From assembly GCA_963744105.1 (NCBI GenBank), contig CAVUSJ010000001.1, forward strand, positions 124,001 to 188,000: a stretch of DNA of 64,000 nt. Direction: 5' to 3'. The notes under the pieces are model-generated. The model was not told where the DNA came from. It did not search any database and saw only the letters and a program-made list of their open reading frames with translations. Position 1 is the first letter of the stretch. Each line of letters starts with the position of its first letter. Both the position numbers and the translations under genes were made by a program. This stretch comes from DASUPK01 sp963744105 (GTDB lineage Bacteria > Actinomycetota > Thermoleophilia > Solirubrobacterales > 70-9). Shown piece by piece: positions 42,933 through 50,579 of the stretch.

Positions 42933-43904
42933 ATGGACGAGGGTTTGACCGCCGGGCTGGCCGGCGTCTTGGCGGAGAAGGGCCTCGATTCGGGGGAGAT
43001 CGAGATCGGCCCGATCCCCGGAGGCGCCTCGCGCGAGACCTGGCTGGTCCGTGGGGAACGCGGGCAGTGGGTCCTGAGACGGGATCCCAAGGGGTCCGTG
43101 TCCCTCGTGCCGATCGGCGAGGAGTTCGGCCTGATCGAGCGGGCGGCGGAAGCGGGCGTCCCCGTCCCTGCGCCGCTCGCCCTCGAGCCGGACGGAGGGC
43201 GATTCGGCACCCCCGGGATGCTGATGTCGTTCGTGGCGGGGACGTCGGTCGCGCCGCGGATCCTTCGCAAGCCGGAGTTCGAGGAGGCGCGGAGGCGGCT
43301 TCCCGCCCAGTTGAGCGACGCCCTCGCCCGGATCCACGCGATCGATCCCTCCGGCCTCGACGGGCTGCTGCCGGCCAGCGCCGCCGATCCCGCGATCGCG
43401 CAGATCGAGGAGTGGGAGCGCCAGCTGGACGAGATCGGCGAGCCGCTGCCGGCGGTCGAGCTCGGACTCCGGTGGCTTCGCGCGAACGCTCCGGAGCCGG
43501 TCGAGCCGCGCCTCGTCCATGGCGACTTCCGCCTCGGCAACTTCATCGTCGACGAGCAGGGTCTCGCGGCCGTGATCGATTGGGAGCTCGCCCATCTCGG
43601 CGACCCCGCCGAGGACATCGGCTGGCTCTGCATCCGCTCCTGGCGCTTCGGCAACGAGGAGCTGCCGGTGGCGGGGGTGGGCGGCCTCGGCGAGTTCATC
43701 GGCGCCTACGAGGCGGCCGGAGGCGCGGCCGTGGACCGCGGGCGCGTGCGCTACTGGGAGGCCTTTGGCAACGTCAAGTGGGCGATCATCTGCGCCCGCC
43801 AGGCCCACGACCACCTGACCGGCGTCCGCCGCAGCCACGAGCTGGCGTCGCTCGGGCGCCGGGTCTGCGAGCCGGAGTGGGACTTCCTGGAGCTGATCTC
43901 CTGA
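42933..43904 (+). CDS. Phosphotransferase family protein (APH/choline-kinase fold)
   Basis: 323 residues. PGGASRETWLVRGERGQWVLRRDPKG is the N-lobe. The catalytic loop is LVHGDFRLGNFIVDEQG (about residue 195) and the Mg site is AVIDWELAHLGDPAEDIGWL. This is the subgroup found beside acyl-CoA dehydrogenases, where a hydroxyacyl substrate has been proposed. Here SDR and enoyl-CoA hydratase genes lie 1-3 kb away. It is followed with one-base overlap by its usual small partner. Confidence 0.8.
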   Translation: MDEGLTAGLAGVLAEKGLDSGEIEIGPIPGGASRETWLVRGERGQWVLRRDPKGSVSLVPIGEEFGLIERAAEAGVPVPAPLALEPDGGRFGTPGMLMSFVAGTSVAPRILRKPEFEEARRRLPAQLSDALARIHAIDPSGLDGLLPASAADPAIAQIEEWERQLDEIGEPLPAVELGLRWLRANAPEPVEPRLVHGDFRLGNFIVDEQGLAAVIDWELAHLGDPAEDIGWLCIRSWRFGNEELPVAGVGGLGEFIGAYEAAGGAAVDRGRVRYWEAFGNVKWAIICARQAHDHLTGVRRSHELASLGRRVCEPEWDFLELIS

Positions 43905-44257
43905 TGCAGGACCGACCCACAGCCCCGGAGCTGCTCGACTCGGTCGCCGAGTACCTGTTCGGCGAGCTGCGGCCCGAGGTGCCTCGAGAGCAGCGCTTCA
44001 AGGTGCTGGTGGCGGCCAACGTCTGCGCCGTGGTCGCGCGCGAGATCAGGGCGGGGGAGGAGCCGGACCGTGAGGATCTGGCGCTCTTCAACGAGTTGCT
44101 GGGCGAGGACGTCACCGACGTCCACGCGGCCGCCGTCGAGCTATCCAGGCGTCTCCGTGTAGGCGAGCTGGACGACCGTATCGACGAGCTCGCACCGCGC
44201 CTCGAGGAGCACGTCCGGCGCAAGCTCGAGATCGCGCGACCCGGCTACGACGCCTAG
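43904..44257 (+). CDS. DUF6285-type small partner of the phosphotransferase
   Basis: 117 residues, helical (APELLDSVAEYLFGELRPEVPREQRFKVLVAANVCAVVAREI). It pairs with APH-like phosphotransferases in many actinobacteria and proteobacteria. The one-base overlap (TGATG) indicates coupled translation. Function unknown; probably acts with the kinase-like protein. Confidence 0.68.
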   Translation: MQDRPTAPELLDSVAEYLFGELRPEVPREQRFKVLVAANVCAVVAREIRAGEEPDREDLALFNELLGEDVTDVHAAAVELSRRLRVGELDDRIDELAPRLEEHVRRKLEIARPGYDA

Positions 44258-44268
44258 AGGTGACGAAC

Positions 44269-44274
44269 TAGGCT
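44269..44274 (+). promoter_or_regulatory. -10 element TAGGCT for the Cys-rich unknown gene
   Basis: TAGGCT with GAGGAGAGGAG (44286-44296) and GTG 44302 downstream. Unlike most genes here, this one has both a leader and a good Shine-Dalgarno. Confidence 0.4.
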
Positions 44275-44301
44275 CCCTTCCAGTCGAGGAGAGGAGCTGC
44301 C

Positions 44302-45006
44302 GTGTCCGAGCGCTGGTTCAGCGACAAGGAGCTGGATGAGATGACCCGCCCGACCATGGACGTCGCGATCGACGCCATCGATCATGGCGATCCGGATACG
44401 GCCAAGGGGCTGTGCGAGCGGGAGAAATACGAGTCGCAGTTCATGCACGACATGCTCGTCGACGGGATGGCGGGGCTGATCTCGTTCGTCAAGGAGAAGC
44501 TCGGGGACGAGGGCGTCCGCGAGGCGTGGGAATGGAGCCTGGAGCGCAGCTGGAAGAAGAGCGTGGAGAAGATCGACGCCTCCGACCGCAAGACGATCGC
44601 CCAGGCCCTGGCGGCGACGTGGCGCGGCCACTCCACCGGCGGCGTGGGCCCAAACCCCGGCGCCTTCGAGATCTCCGAGGACGAGAAGAAGCTCACCTTC
44701 ACCATGAACCCGTGCGGCTCCGGCCAGCGGCTCTGGCGCAACGGGCGCTACGGGCCGGAAGGCTGGGGAGTCACCGACAAGGCGCACGATTGGAGCTACG
44801 GGCGCAAGGGGTTCCCTCTCTACTGCACGCACTGCGCCTTCATGAACGAGCTGGGGCCGATCAACTGGATCGGCTACCCGGTCTATCCCTCCGAGCCGCC
44901 GGAGGACTTTGACCGCGATCCGTGCGTCTGGCACTGGTACAAGGACCCGGCCGACATCCCCGACCGCCACTGGGAGCGCTATGGGCTAGAGCGACGCGCG
45001 GGGTGA
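44302..45006 (+). CDS. Unknown protein with conserved-looking Cys/His pairs
   Basis: 234 residues, soluble, no signal peptide. The N-terminal half is helical and acidic. The C-terminal half is rich in Trp, Tyr, Cys and His: TMNPCGSGQRLWRNGRYG, YCTHCAFMNELGPINWIGYPVYP and DPCVWHWYKDPADIPDRHW. The Cys of NPCGSG, the CTHC pair and DPC could bind a metal or cofactor. I do not recognise the family. A strong ribosome site precedes the GTG. It lies between the phosphotransferase pair and the SDR/hydratase genes, so a role in the same catabolic unit is possible. Confidence 0.6.
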   Translation: MSERWFSDKELDEMTRPTMDVAIDAIDHGDPDTAKGLCEREKYESQFMHDMLVDGMAGLISFVKEKLGDEGVREAWEWSLERSWKKSVEKIDASDRKTIAQALAATWRGHSTGGVGPNPGAFEISEDEKKLTFTMNPCGSGQRLWRNGRYGPEGWGVTDKAHDWSYGRKGFPLYCTHCAFMNELGPINWIGYPVYPSEPPEDFDRDPCVWHWYKDPADIPDRHWERYGLERRAG

Positions 45007-45010
45007 GGCT

Positions 45011-45700
45011 CTACTCGCGCCGCTGCGAGCCCAGGGTGAAGGTGTTGAGGCTCGACCCGCCGTCGATGCCGATCGTCTGCCCGGTGACGTAGCCGGCGTC
45101 CTCCGAGGCGAGGAAGGAGACCAGGGCCGCAACCTCGGCCGGCTCCGCCATCCGCCCGGACGGAAGAACCTCGCGCAGCCGCTCGAGGATCTCCTCGGGC
45201 ATCGACATGACCTTCTCGGTGGCGACCATGCCCGGCAGGACGGCGTTCGCGGTGATCCCTCGGCGGGCTCCCTCCACGGCAAGGGTCTTCACCATCCCCA
45301 GCAGGCCGGCCTTGGAGGCCGAGTAGGCGATCTGCCCGGAGAGCCCGTCCACGGCGGCGCCGGAGGAGATGACGACGATCCGGCCCCACTCGCGCTCGCG
45401 CATCCCGGCCAAACAGGCCTGCACCGCGCGGAATGCTCCGGTCAGGTTCACGTCGATGTCGAGGCTCCACTGCTCCGGCGACATGCGGTGGGCCGGGGCG
45501 ATCGTGTCGGTGATCGCCGCGTTGGACACGCAAACGTCAACGGAGCCGAGGTGCGGAAGCTCGTCCTTGGCGAGATCGACCTGGAGGTCACATCCCTCGA
45601 CTCGATCGAGCGTCGTCACCTCGAGGCCGTCGGCCTGCAGGCGCTCGGCGATCGCGGCGCCGATCCCCGCGGCCGCGCCAGTGACCAGGGCGCGTCTCAC
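45011..45700 (-). CDS. Short-chain dehydrogenase/reductase
   Basis: 229 residues from GTG 45700 (VRRALVTGAAAGIGAAIAERL, the NAD(P) Rossmann TGxxxGIG motif). Catalytic Ser in VVISSGAAVDG and YSASK (Tyr and Lys) are in place. CVSNAAI replaces the usual NNAG. The end IGIDGGSSLNTFTLG is typical. The start overlaps the hydratase stop (GTGA), so the two are translated together, likely as successive steps on a beta-hydroxyacyl or related substrate. Confidence 0.87.
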   Translation of the reverse strand: MRRALVTGAAAGIGAAIAERLQADGLEVTTLDRVEGCDLQVDLAKDELPHLGSVDVCVSNAAITDTIAPAHRMSPEQWSLDIDVNLTGAFRAVQACLAGMREREWGRIVVISSGAAVDGLSGQIAYSASKAGLLGMVKTLAVEGARRGITANAVLPGMVATEKVMSMPEEILERLREVLPSGRMAEPAEVAALVSFLASEDAGYVTGQTIGIDGGSSLNTFTLGSQRRE

Positions 45701-46548
45701 AGCCCGGTCTCGTGGGTGCCGGCGCGCCCCGCGTCCGACTTCTCGTAGAAGCGCTCGAGCAGCTCCTGGGTCTCCTTCGGGTCCGCGCAGCTGTAGGCGT
45801 TCCAGGCCTCGTTGCGGAGCTGCTCGTCGAGCGTCTTCCCGACGGTGTCGAGGATCGTCTGCTTGGCCGAGCGGACGGCCCGCTGGGAGTTCCGCAGGAT
45901 CTGCCGCGCGACATTCTCGGCTTCGACCAGCAGCCGCTCGTGGGGGACCACCTTCGAGACGAGGTTGCACTGCAGGGCACGCTGGGCGTCGATCGCCTCC
46001 GCGGTGAGCAGCATCTCCAGCGCGATGCCGGTGCCGCAGGTGTTGACCAGCCGGACGATGCCCCCGTCGCCGTGATGGAAGCCGCGCCGCGCCTCGAACG
46101 ATCCGAACATGGCGCGGTCCGAGGCGATCCGGATGTCGCAGGCCAGGGCCGTCTCGAGCCCGCCGGCGAGCGCCCAGCCGTTGATCGCCCCGATGATCGG
46201 CTTGTAGATCCGGTGCATCCCGCGGGTGAAGCCGTTGAGGCCGAGCTCGGCGATCTCGCGGATGTCGGTGGCGTCGCCGTCGGCGATGATCGGCGGGATG
46301 TACTCCTTCAGGTCGGCCCCGGCGCAGAAGGAGTCGCCGGTGCCGGTCAGGATCGCGACATCGACCGAGTCGTCGTCGGCGAAGTCGGCCCAAGCGGCGA
46401 TCATCGAGCGGTGGACCTCGGGGCTGACGGCGTTCTTCGCCTCGGGCCGGTTGATCGTCACGTAGGCGATCCGGTCGCGCTTCTCGTAGAGGACGACGCC
46501 CTCATCCGCCGACGGAGGCGGGCCGGGACGCTCGGGGTTGTGGTGCAT
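45697..46548 (-). CDS. Enoyl-CoA hydratase/isomerase (crotonase) family protein
   Basis: 283 residues from ATG 46548, which follows CGAGGAGTGAGC. A Pro-rich start is followed by YVTINRPEAKNAVSPEVHRSM, ILTGTGDSFCAGADLKEY (oxyanion and CoA site) and GAINGWALAGGLETALACDIRIAS. The second catalytic Glu would be near FEARRGFHHGDGG. Substrate not predictable. Operon with the SDR gene. Confidence 0.87.
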   Translation of the reverse strand: MHHNPERPGPPPSADEGVVLYEKRDRIAYVTINRPEAKNAVSPEVHRSMIAAWADFADDDSVDVAILTGTGDSFCAGADLKEYIPPIIADGDATDIREIAELGLNGFTRGMHRIYKPIIGAINGWALAGGLETALACDIRIASDRAMFGSFEARRGFHHGDGGIVRLVNTCGTGIALEMLLTAEAIDAQRALQCNLVSKVVPHERLLVEAENVARQILRNSQRAVRSAKQTILDTVGKTLDEQLRNEAWNAYSCADPKETQELLERFYEKSDAGRAGTHETGL

Positions 46549-46704
46549 GCTCACTCCTCGTTCGCTGGCGGGGGGATCGTATGTCCGTGACGCGCACGGC
46601 TCGCGGGGCCGGAGGTTCCATTCCGTCGCCAGGTGTGTTGAAGTGGCGGAAAACGGGGGCCTGTCTCCTCCAGGCGGAGCACCCAAGAGGAAGGGAGAAG
46701 AAGC

Positions 46705-47190
46705 ATGCGGAAGGTGCGAAAGCATCTGAGCTTTGCGAACGTGATGTCGGTGGTGGCCGTCTTCATTGCGCTCGGCGGCGCCGCGTACGCGGGCGCGAAG
46801 CTCAACGGCAAGACGATCACGAACGGCACGATCGCCAAGAAGAAGCTCAAGGCCAACGTGCTCAAGGGACTCGACACGTGCCCGAGCGGCGCGCCGAACT
46901 ACACGCAGGGCATCTGTTACAGCGCCAAGTTCGCCGGAGCCGACTGGGACATCGCGGCGCGTGACTGCGCCACCAAGGGCCTCCGCCTGCCGGATCTCGG
47001 CGAGGGCCTCCTGGTCACCAACAAGACCATCCTGCCGTACCTCTGGACGACCGATGTCGCCAACACGTCGCCGAGCCTTCGGGTGATCGTGCGGAGCGAC
47101 GACAGCGGCTTCAGCCGGATTGCGACGATCGCCAAGGCGGGTCCGGTCGAGTACGTCTGTGTCCTGAACGCGACGAACCCTCAGTCGTAG
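46705..47190 (+). CDS. Exported protein, 'ALGG' signal family (member 2)
   Basis: 161 residues. MRKVRKHLSFANVMSVVAVFIALGGAAYAGAKL is a signal-like module shared with the other members. Then KLNGKTITNGTIAKKKLKANVLKG, a repeat-like Asn/Gly/Lys segment common in such proteins. The C-terminal half has four Cys (TCPSG, GICYSA, DCATKG, VCVLN) and C-type-lectin-like spacing (WDIAARDCATKGLRLPDLGEG). AGGAAGGGAGAAGAAGC precedes the ATG. Function unknown; surface-binding is plausible. Confidence 0.6.
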   Translation: MRKVRKHLSFANVMSVVAVFIALGGAAYAGAKLNGKTITNGTIAKKKLKANVLKGLDTCPSGAPNYTQGICYSAKFAGADWDIAARDCATKGLRLPDLGEGLLVTNKTILPYLWTTDVANTSPSLRVIVRSDDSGFSRIATIAKAGPVEYVCVLNATNPQS

Positions 47191-47197
47191 GGACCGT

Positions 47198-47740
47198 CTA
47201 CGCGTAGGTTGCGCGGACGACCGCGAGGTCGTCCGCGCGCCACGTCACCTCGCCGCCGCACCACTCGGCGAGTTCCTCGGCGGTGTCCGGGAAGTCGAAC
47301 CCGGGCTCGATCGGCGTCACCTGCTTCTCGGCCTTGACGACGTCACCGATCACGAGCGCCTTCGCCTGCTCGCGGACGCGACGGAAGAGCAGATGCTTCT
47401 GGTCGTCCGTGAGGTGGTGGACCGAGAGCACCGAGATCACCAGGTCCCAGGGGCCGTCGGGCAGCGGGTCCTGCATGCGGGCGAGCTGGACGTCGTCGTA
47501 CTCCTCGCGCAGGCGGTAGACCATGTTGGGGTCGGAGTCGAGCCCGATCACCCAGGCGTCCGGATAGGCCTCGAGCAGCACCCGCGTCGTCTCCCCGGTG
47601 CCCATTCCGAGCTCGAGCACCCGGTCGGGCGCGAAGGGAATCGCCTCGATCGTCGCCCGCTGCAGCTCGTCGTATCGCGGGATCTCCCCGCGGATCTCCT
47701 CGAGGTACGTCTCCGGATTCCATTGGAATTGTGCGCACAC
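47198..47740 (-). CDS. Class I SAM-dependent methyltransferase
   Basis: 180 residues. VLELGMGTGETTRVLLEAYPDAWVIGLDSD is motif I with the acidic ribose-binding residue. DLVISVLSVHHLTDDQKHLLFRRV is the post-motif region typical of small-molecule methyltransferases. Substrate unknown. Divergent from DUF177 with only about 24 bp between starts. Confidence 0.82.
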   Translation of the reverse strand: MCAQFQWNPETYLEEIRGEIPRYDELQRATIEAIPFAPDRVLELGMGTGETTRVLLEAYPDAWVIGLDSDPNMVYRLREEYDDVQLARMQDPLPDGPWDLVISVLSVHHLTDDQKHLLFRRVREQAKALVIGDVVKAEKQVTPIEPGFDFPDTAEELAEWCGGEVTWRADDLAVVRATYA

Positions 47741-47750
47741 GGTCGCTCGC

Positions 47751-47756
47751 TACCCT
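47751..47756 (+). promoter_or_regulatory. -10 element TACCCT for DUF177
   Basis: TACCCT eight bases before GTG 47765; leaderless geometry. Confidence 0.45.
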
Positions 47757-47764
47757 CGACGCGA

Positions 47765-48289
47765 GTGTATGCGGAAGGCGGAATCGTCGATCTGGAGCGC
47801 CTGGCGCTGTCCTCGGGTCAGGCCTGCGCGCTCGATCTCGAGCTCGGGCTCGATCCGATCGAGCTCGGCGGCCAGAAGTACGCGCCGGCGGGCGGGGGCA
47901 GCGAGGCTCGGCTCGACGTGTCGCGGACCAGCACGGGCTACGCGCTTCGACTTCGCTTCGCGACGGAACTGACCGGCCCCTGCGTGCGCTGCCTGGAGCC
48001 GGCGACGACCGAGATCCGGATCGACTCCCGCGAGGTCGACCAGCCCCCCAGCCGGGACGAGGAGCTGCGCAGCCCGTATGTCGCGGACGGCGACCTGGAC
48101 GTGGGACGCTGGGCGAACGACGCCCTCGTCCTGGCGCTGCCCTCCCAGCCGCTCTGCCGAGAGGACTGCGCCGGGCTGTGCGCGGTCTGCGGCGAGTCGC
48201 TGAACGATGCCGACCCGGATGCGCACCGCCACAACCAGGGAGGCGACCCGCGGATGGCGAAGTTGCGCGAACTCAAGATCGACGAGTAG
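47765..48289 (+). CDS. yceD: DUF177 (YceD) protein
   Basis: 174 residues from GTG 47765 (VYAEGGIVDLERL). TGPCVRCLEPATTEI is the conserved central CxxC. LPSQPLCREDCAGLCAVCGESLND is the C-terminal metal-binding-like motif. DUF177 genes nearly always precede rpmF; here another gene intervenes. A role linked to 23S rRNA or ribosome assembly has been proposed for the family. Confidence 0.88.
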   Translation: MYAEGGIVDLERLALSSGQACALDLELGLDPIELGGQKYAPAGGGSEARLDVSRTSTGYALRLRFATELTGPCVRCLEPATTEIRIDSREVDQPPSRDEELRSPYVADGDLDVGRWANDALVLALPSQPLCREDCAGLCAVCGESLNDADPDAHRHNQGGDPRMAKLRELKIDE

Positions 48290-48302
48290 GCTGACTCAGT
48301 CA
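48287..48302 (+). promoter_or_regulatory. -10 TAGGCT plus small palindrome for the Lys-tailed gene
   Basis: TAGGCT (48287-48292) uses the TAG stop of DUF177. It is fused to TGACTCAGTCA (48292-48302), a perfect 11-base palindrome around the expected transcription start. Possible operator. Confidence 0.35.
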
Positions 48303-48328
48303 ACTCGGCCCCGGGGGAGGGGAGTGAG

Positions 48329-49009
48329 ATGCGGAAGGGATTCCTGGCCGGTGCTGTTGGATTGGCCATCGCACTGTGGCTGGCCGCGCCGGCCTCTGCG
48401 GAGACCATCACGATCGGGGCGCCCGCACCGTCTCCCACCAGTTCAGGCAGCTGTAACAGCTGCGCCGTGATGCAGTTCGCGTCGAACGCGGCATCGCCCT
48501 CATACGTGGTTCCGACCGCTCCGGTCGGAAGCTCCTGGACGATCACCTCGTGGACGTCGCGGGGCGGTCAGGCGGATGCCTCCGCCGCAATCGAGGTCTG
48601 GCGCGCGACTTCCAACGATGGTGAATTTCGACTGATTGCAATCGGGCCCGAACAGCAATTTCCGACTGACACCCTTGTCAGCCACGCGGTGAGCATCCCG
48701 GTGCTGCCCGGTGACAGACTCGGCGTGGACAGCGGGACCACGAACTACGACCCGGACTATGGCGGGGTCCTGGGCGATTCCACGTACCTCTCGATTGGGA
48801 CCCCGGCGCAGGGGCAGACGATGGGCCCCCCGGGCAGCGACTTCATGGTCATCCTCTATGGCAGTGAAAGGTTGAATGTGGCAGCCACCCTCACGTCCAC
48901 CAGCCCCGCCGGTACGACGCCGCTGCCCGTCCAGAAGAAGAAGTGCAAGAAGCACAAGAGGCGCGCCGCAGAGGCAAAGAAGAAGAAGTGCAAGAGGCGC
49001 AAGAAGTAG
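48329..49009 (+). CDS. Exported protein with Lys/Arg/Cys C-terminal tail
   Basis: 226 residues. Clear signal peptide (MRKGFLAGAVGLAIALWLAAPASA). The body is beta-rich and Ser/Thr/Gly-rich without known motif. The last ~25 residues are almost only Lys, Arg and Cys with Ala (KKKCKKHKRR, KKKKCKRRKK), preceded by a Pro/Thr linker. Codons are more A/T-rich than in neighbouring genes. GGGGGAGGGGAGTGAG gives a strong ribosome site. It separates DUF177 from rpmF. Function unknown; the tail may bind anionic wall polymers. Confidence 0.65.
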   Translation: MRKGFLAGAVGLAIALWLAAPASAETITIGAPAPSPTSSGSCNSCAVMQFASNAASPSYVVPTAPVGSSWTITSWTSRGGQADASAAIEVWRATSNDGEFRLIAIGPEQQFPTDTLVSHAVSIPVLPGDRLGVDSGTTNYDPDYGGVLGDSTYLSIGTPAQGQTMGPPGSDFMVILYGSERLNVAATLTSTSPAGTTPLPVQKKKCKKHKRRAAEAKKKKCKRRKK

Positions 49010-49030
49010 TGGCATCGGCGTAGCGGCCGC

Positions 49031-49036
49031 TACCAT
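49031..49036 (+). promoter_or_regulatory. -10 element TACCAT for rpmF
   Basis: TACCAT nine bases before ATG 49046, the same layout and decoy ATG as rpmB. Confidence 0.5.
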
Positions 49037-49045
49037 GCCGCCCTC

Positions 49046-49267
49046 ATGGCGGTCCCGAAGAAGAGACAGTCGAGGACGCGGCGCGACAAGCGGCGCGCCC
49101 AGCACAAGGCCAAGACGCCGCGGCTGAATGAGTGCCCGCGCTGCCACAGCCCGCGCCTGCCGCATCGGGTCTGCCCGACCTGCGGTACCTACGCCGGGCG
49201 TGAGGTGATTCGCCACGAGGCGCCCGAGTCCGCGCCCGCGACTCAGCAGCCCTCGCCGCAGGACTAG
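49046..49267 (+). CDS. rpmF: 50S ribosomal protein L32
   Basis: 73 residues, starting MAVPKKRQSRTRRDKRRAQHK as expected. Zinc-binding form with CPRC and CPTC. A Pro/Ala/Gln tail of about 15 residues follows. Heads the plsX-acpP-rnc group, a classic linkage of ribosome and lipid synthesis genes. Confidence 0.95.
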   Translation: MAVPKKRQSRTRRDKRRAQHKAKTPRLNECPRCHSPRLPHRVCPTCGTYAGREVIRHEAPESAPATQQPSPQD

Positions 49268-49273
49268 CCGAAC

Positions 49274-50293
49274 ATGCCCGCTCCCGTCGCCCTGGATGGC
49301 TATGGGACGGACGCCGGCCCCGAGGTTGTCGTCGAGGGAGCGCGACTCGCGGCCGCCGACGGGATCCCCGTTCGCATCTTCGGTCCCAGCACGCTCGACG
49401 TCCCCGAGGGCGTGGAGCTCGACCCGACCACCGACTGGATCGGCAATGAGGCCGAGCCGGTCGCCGCGGTGCGCTCCACGCCCGAGGCCTCGATCGTCCG
49501 CGGGGCCGCTGCGGTCGCCGACGGGACGTGCAGCTCGCTGGTGAGCGCCGGGTCGACCGGCGCGACCATGACGGCCGCCCTCTTCGCGCTCAAGCGCGCT
49601 CAGGGCGTCCACCGGCCCGCACTCGCCGCCCAGATTCCCGTCCCCGGCTCCGATGGCCGGCCCCTGGTCTTCCTCGACTGCGGCGCGAACACCGACGTGC
49701 GGCCCCAGCACCTGATCCAGTTCGCCTTCCTCGGGTCCGCCTTCAGCGCCGCCGTCCTGGGCGTCGAGAGCCCGCGCGTGGCGCTGCTCTCGGTCGGTGA
49801 GGAGCAGAAGAAGGGGCGCCCCGACGTGGTGGAGGCCCACGAGGCGCTGACCGGCGCCGACGGGATCCGCTTCATCGGGAACCTCGAGGGGCGCGACCTG
49901 CTCACCGGCGAGGCCGATGTCGTGGTCACCGATGGCTTCACCGGGAACGTCACGCTGAAGACGCTGGAGGGGACCGCCCGTGCGGTCGCGGACGCGGTCC
50001 GTGGCGCGGCGCGCTCCGGGCCGCTTGCCGCCGCGGGAGGACTGCTGCTGCGGCCCGCGCTCGGGAGCCTGCGCGCCTCGATGAACCCGAACTCGGTCGG
50101 CGGGGCGATCCTCCTCGGGCTGCGCGGGGTGGCCGTCGTGGCCCACGGCAGCTCCACGCCCGAAGGAATCGCGAACGCGGTCAGGCTGGCCGATCGGGCC
50201 GTGCGGGAGCGGGCCGTGGAGCGGACGGGCGAGCTGCTGGCCTCGGCCGGCGCCACCCGGGACGCTCTCCGGGAAGAGACGGCTGAGCGATAG
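49274..50293 (+). CDS. plsX: Phosphate acyltransferase PlsX
   Basis: Makes acyl-phosphate from acyl-ACP for phospholipid synthesis, 339 residues. ALDGYGTDAGPEVVVEGA at the start (family DxxGxDxxP, here with a YGTDAGP variant), SAGSTGATMTAALF, VFLDCGANTDVRPQHLIQFA and VVTDGFTGNVTLKTLEG are diagnostic. It lies six bases after rpmF. Its product is also made by FakA-type kinases such as the one at 33107. Confidence 0.94.
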   Translation: MPAPVALDGYGTDAGPEVVVEGARLAAADGIPVRIFGPSTLDVPEGVELDPTTDWIGNEAEPVAAVRSTPEASIVRGAAAVADGTCSSLVSAGSTGATMTAALFALKRAQGVHRPALAAQIPVPGSDGRPLVFLDCGANTDVRPQHLIQFAFLGSAFSAAVLGVESPRVALLSVGEEQKKGRPDVVEAHEALTGADGIRFIGNLEGRDLLTGEADVVVTDGFTGNVTLKTLEGTARAVADAVRGAARSGPLAAAGGLLLRPALGSLRASMNPNSVGGAILLGLRGVAVVAHGSSTPEGIANAVRLADRAVRERAVERTGELLASAGATRDALREETAER

Positions 50294-50295
50294 GC

Positions 50296-50301
50296 GATAA
50301 T
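50296..50301 (+). promoter_or_regulatory. -10 element GATAAT for acpP
   Basis: GATAAT ends six bases before ATG 50308; probable internal leaderless promoter. Confidence 0.4.
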
Positions 50302-50307
50302 CAGGGC

Positions 50308-50556
50308 ATGGAACGCGAAGAGGTGATGACGCTGGTCCGGAACCACCTGAGCACCGAGCTCGAGGTGGCTCCGGAGAAGATCCAGCCCGAGACCAGGTTC
50401 CGTGAGGACCTCGACGCCGACTCGCTCGACCTCTACGAGCTCGTCATGGAGCTCGAGGACCGCTACGGCATCCGGGTCAGCGAGGAGGAGGCGGCCGAGA
50501 TCGCCACCGTCGGAGACGCGGTCGACTTCGTCTGTGCCCACGTGCCGGCCGGTTAG
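50308..50556 (+). CDS. acpP: Acyl carrier protein
   Basis: 82 residues, acidic four-helix protein. FREDLDADSLDLYELVMELEDRYGI contains DSL, where the Ser receives 4'-phosphopantetheine. VGDAVDFV closes helix IV. Between plsX and rnc as in many bacteria. Confidence 0.95.
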   Translation: MEREEVMTLVRNHLSTELEVAPEKIQPETRFREDLDADSLDLYELVMELEDRYGIRVSEEEAAEIATVGDAVDFVCAHVPAG

Positions 50557-50579
50557 GGAGGAGCGAGCGAGGAGACCCG

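Noticed and set aside
42083..43699. An upstream extension of the DUF4239 frame on the minus strand, running through the carbonic anhydrase and phosphotransferase genes
   Set aside because: It conflicts with well supported genes. Only the C-terminal 260 residues have membrane-protein character.
46548..46704. Small RNA or riboswitch before the exported protein at 46705
   Set aside because: Only a five-base stem (GCCTG/CAGGC, 46659-46675) is visible; too weak to call.
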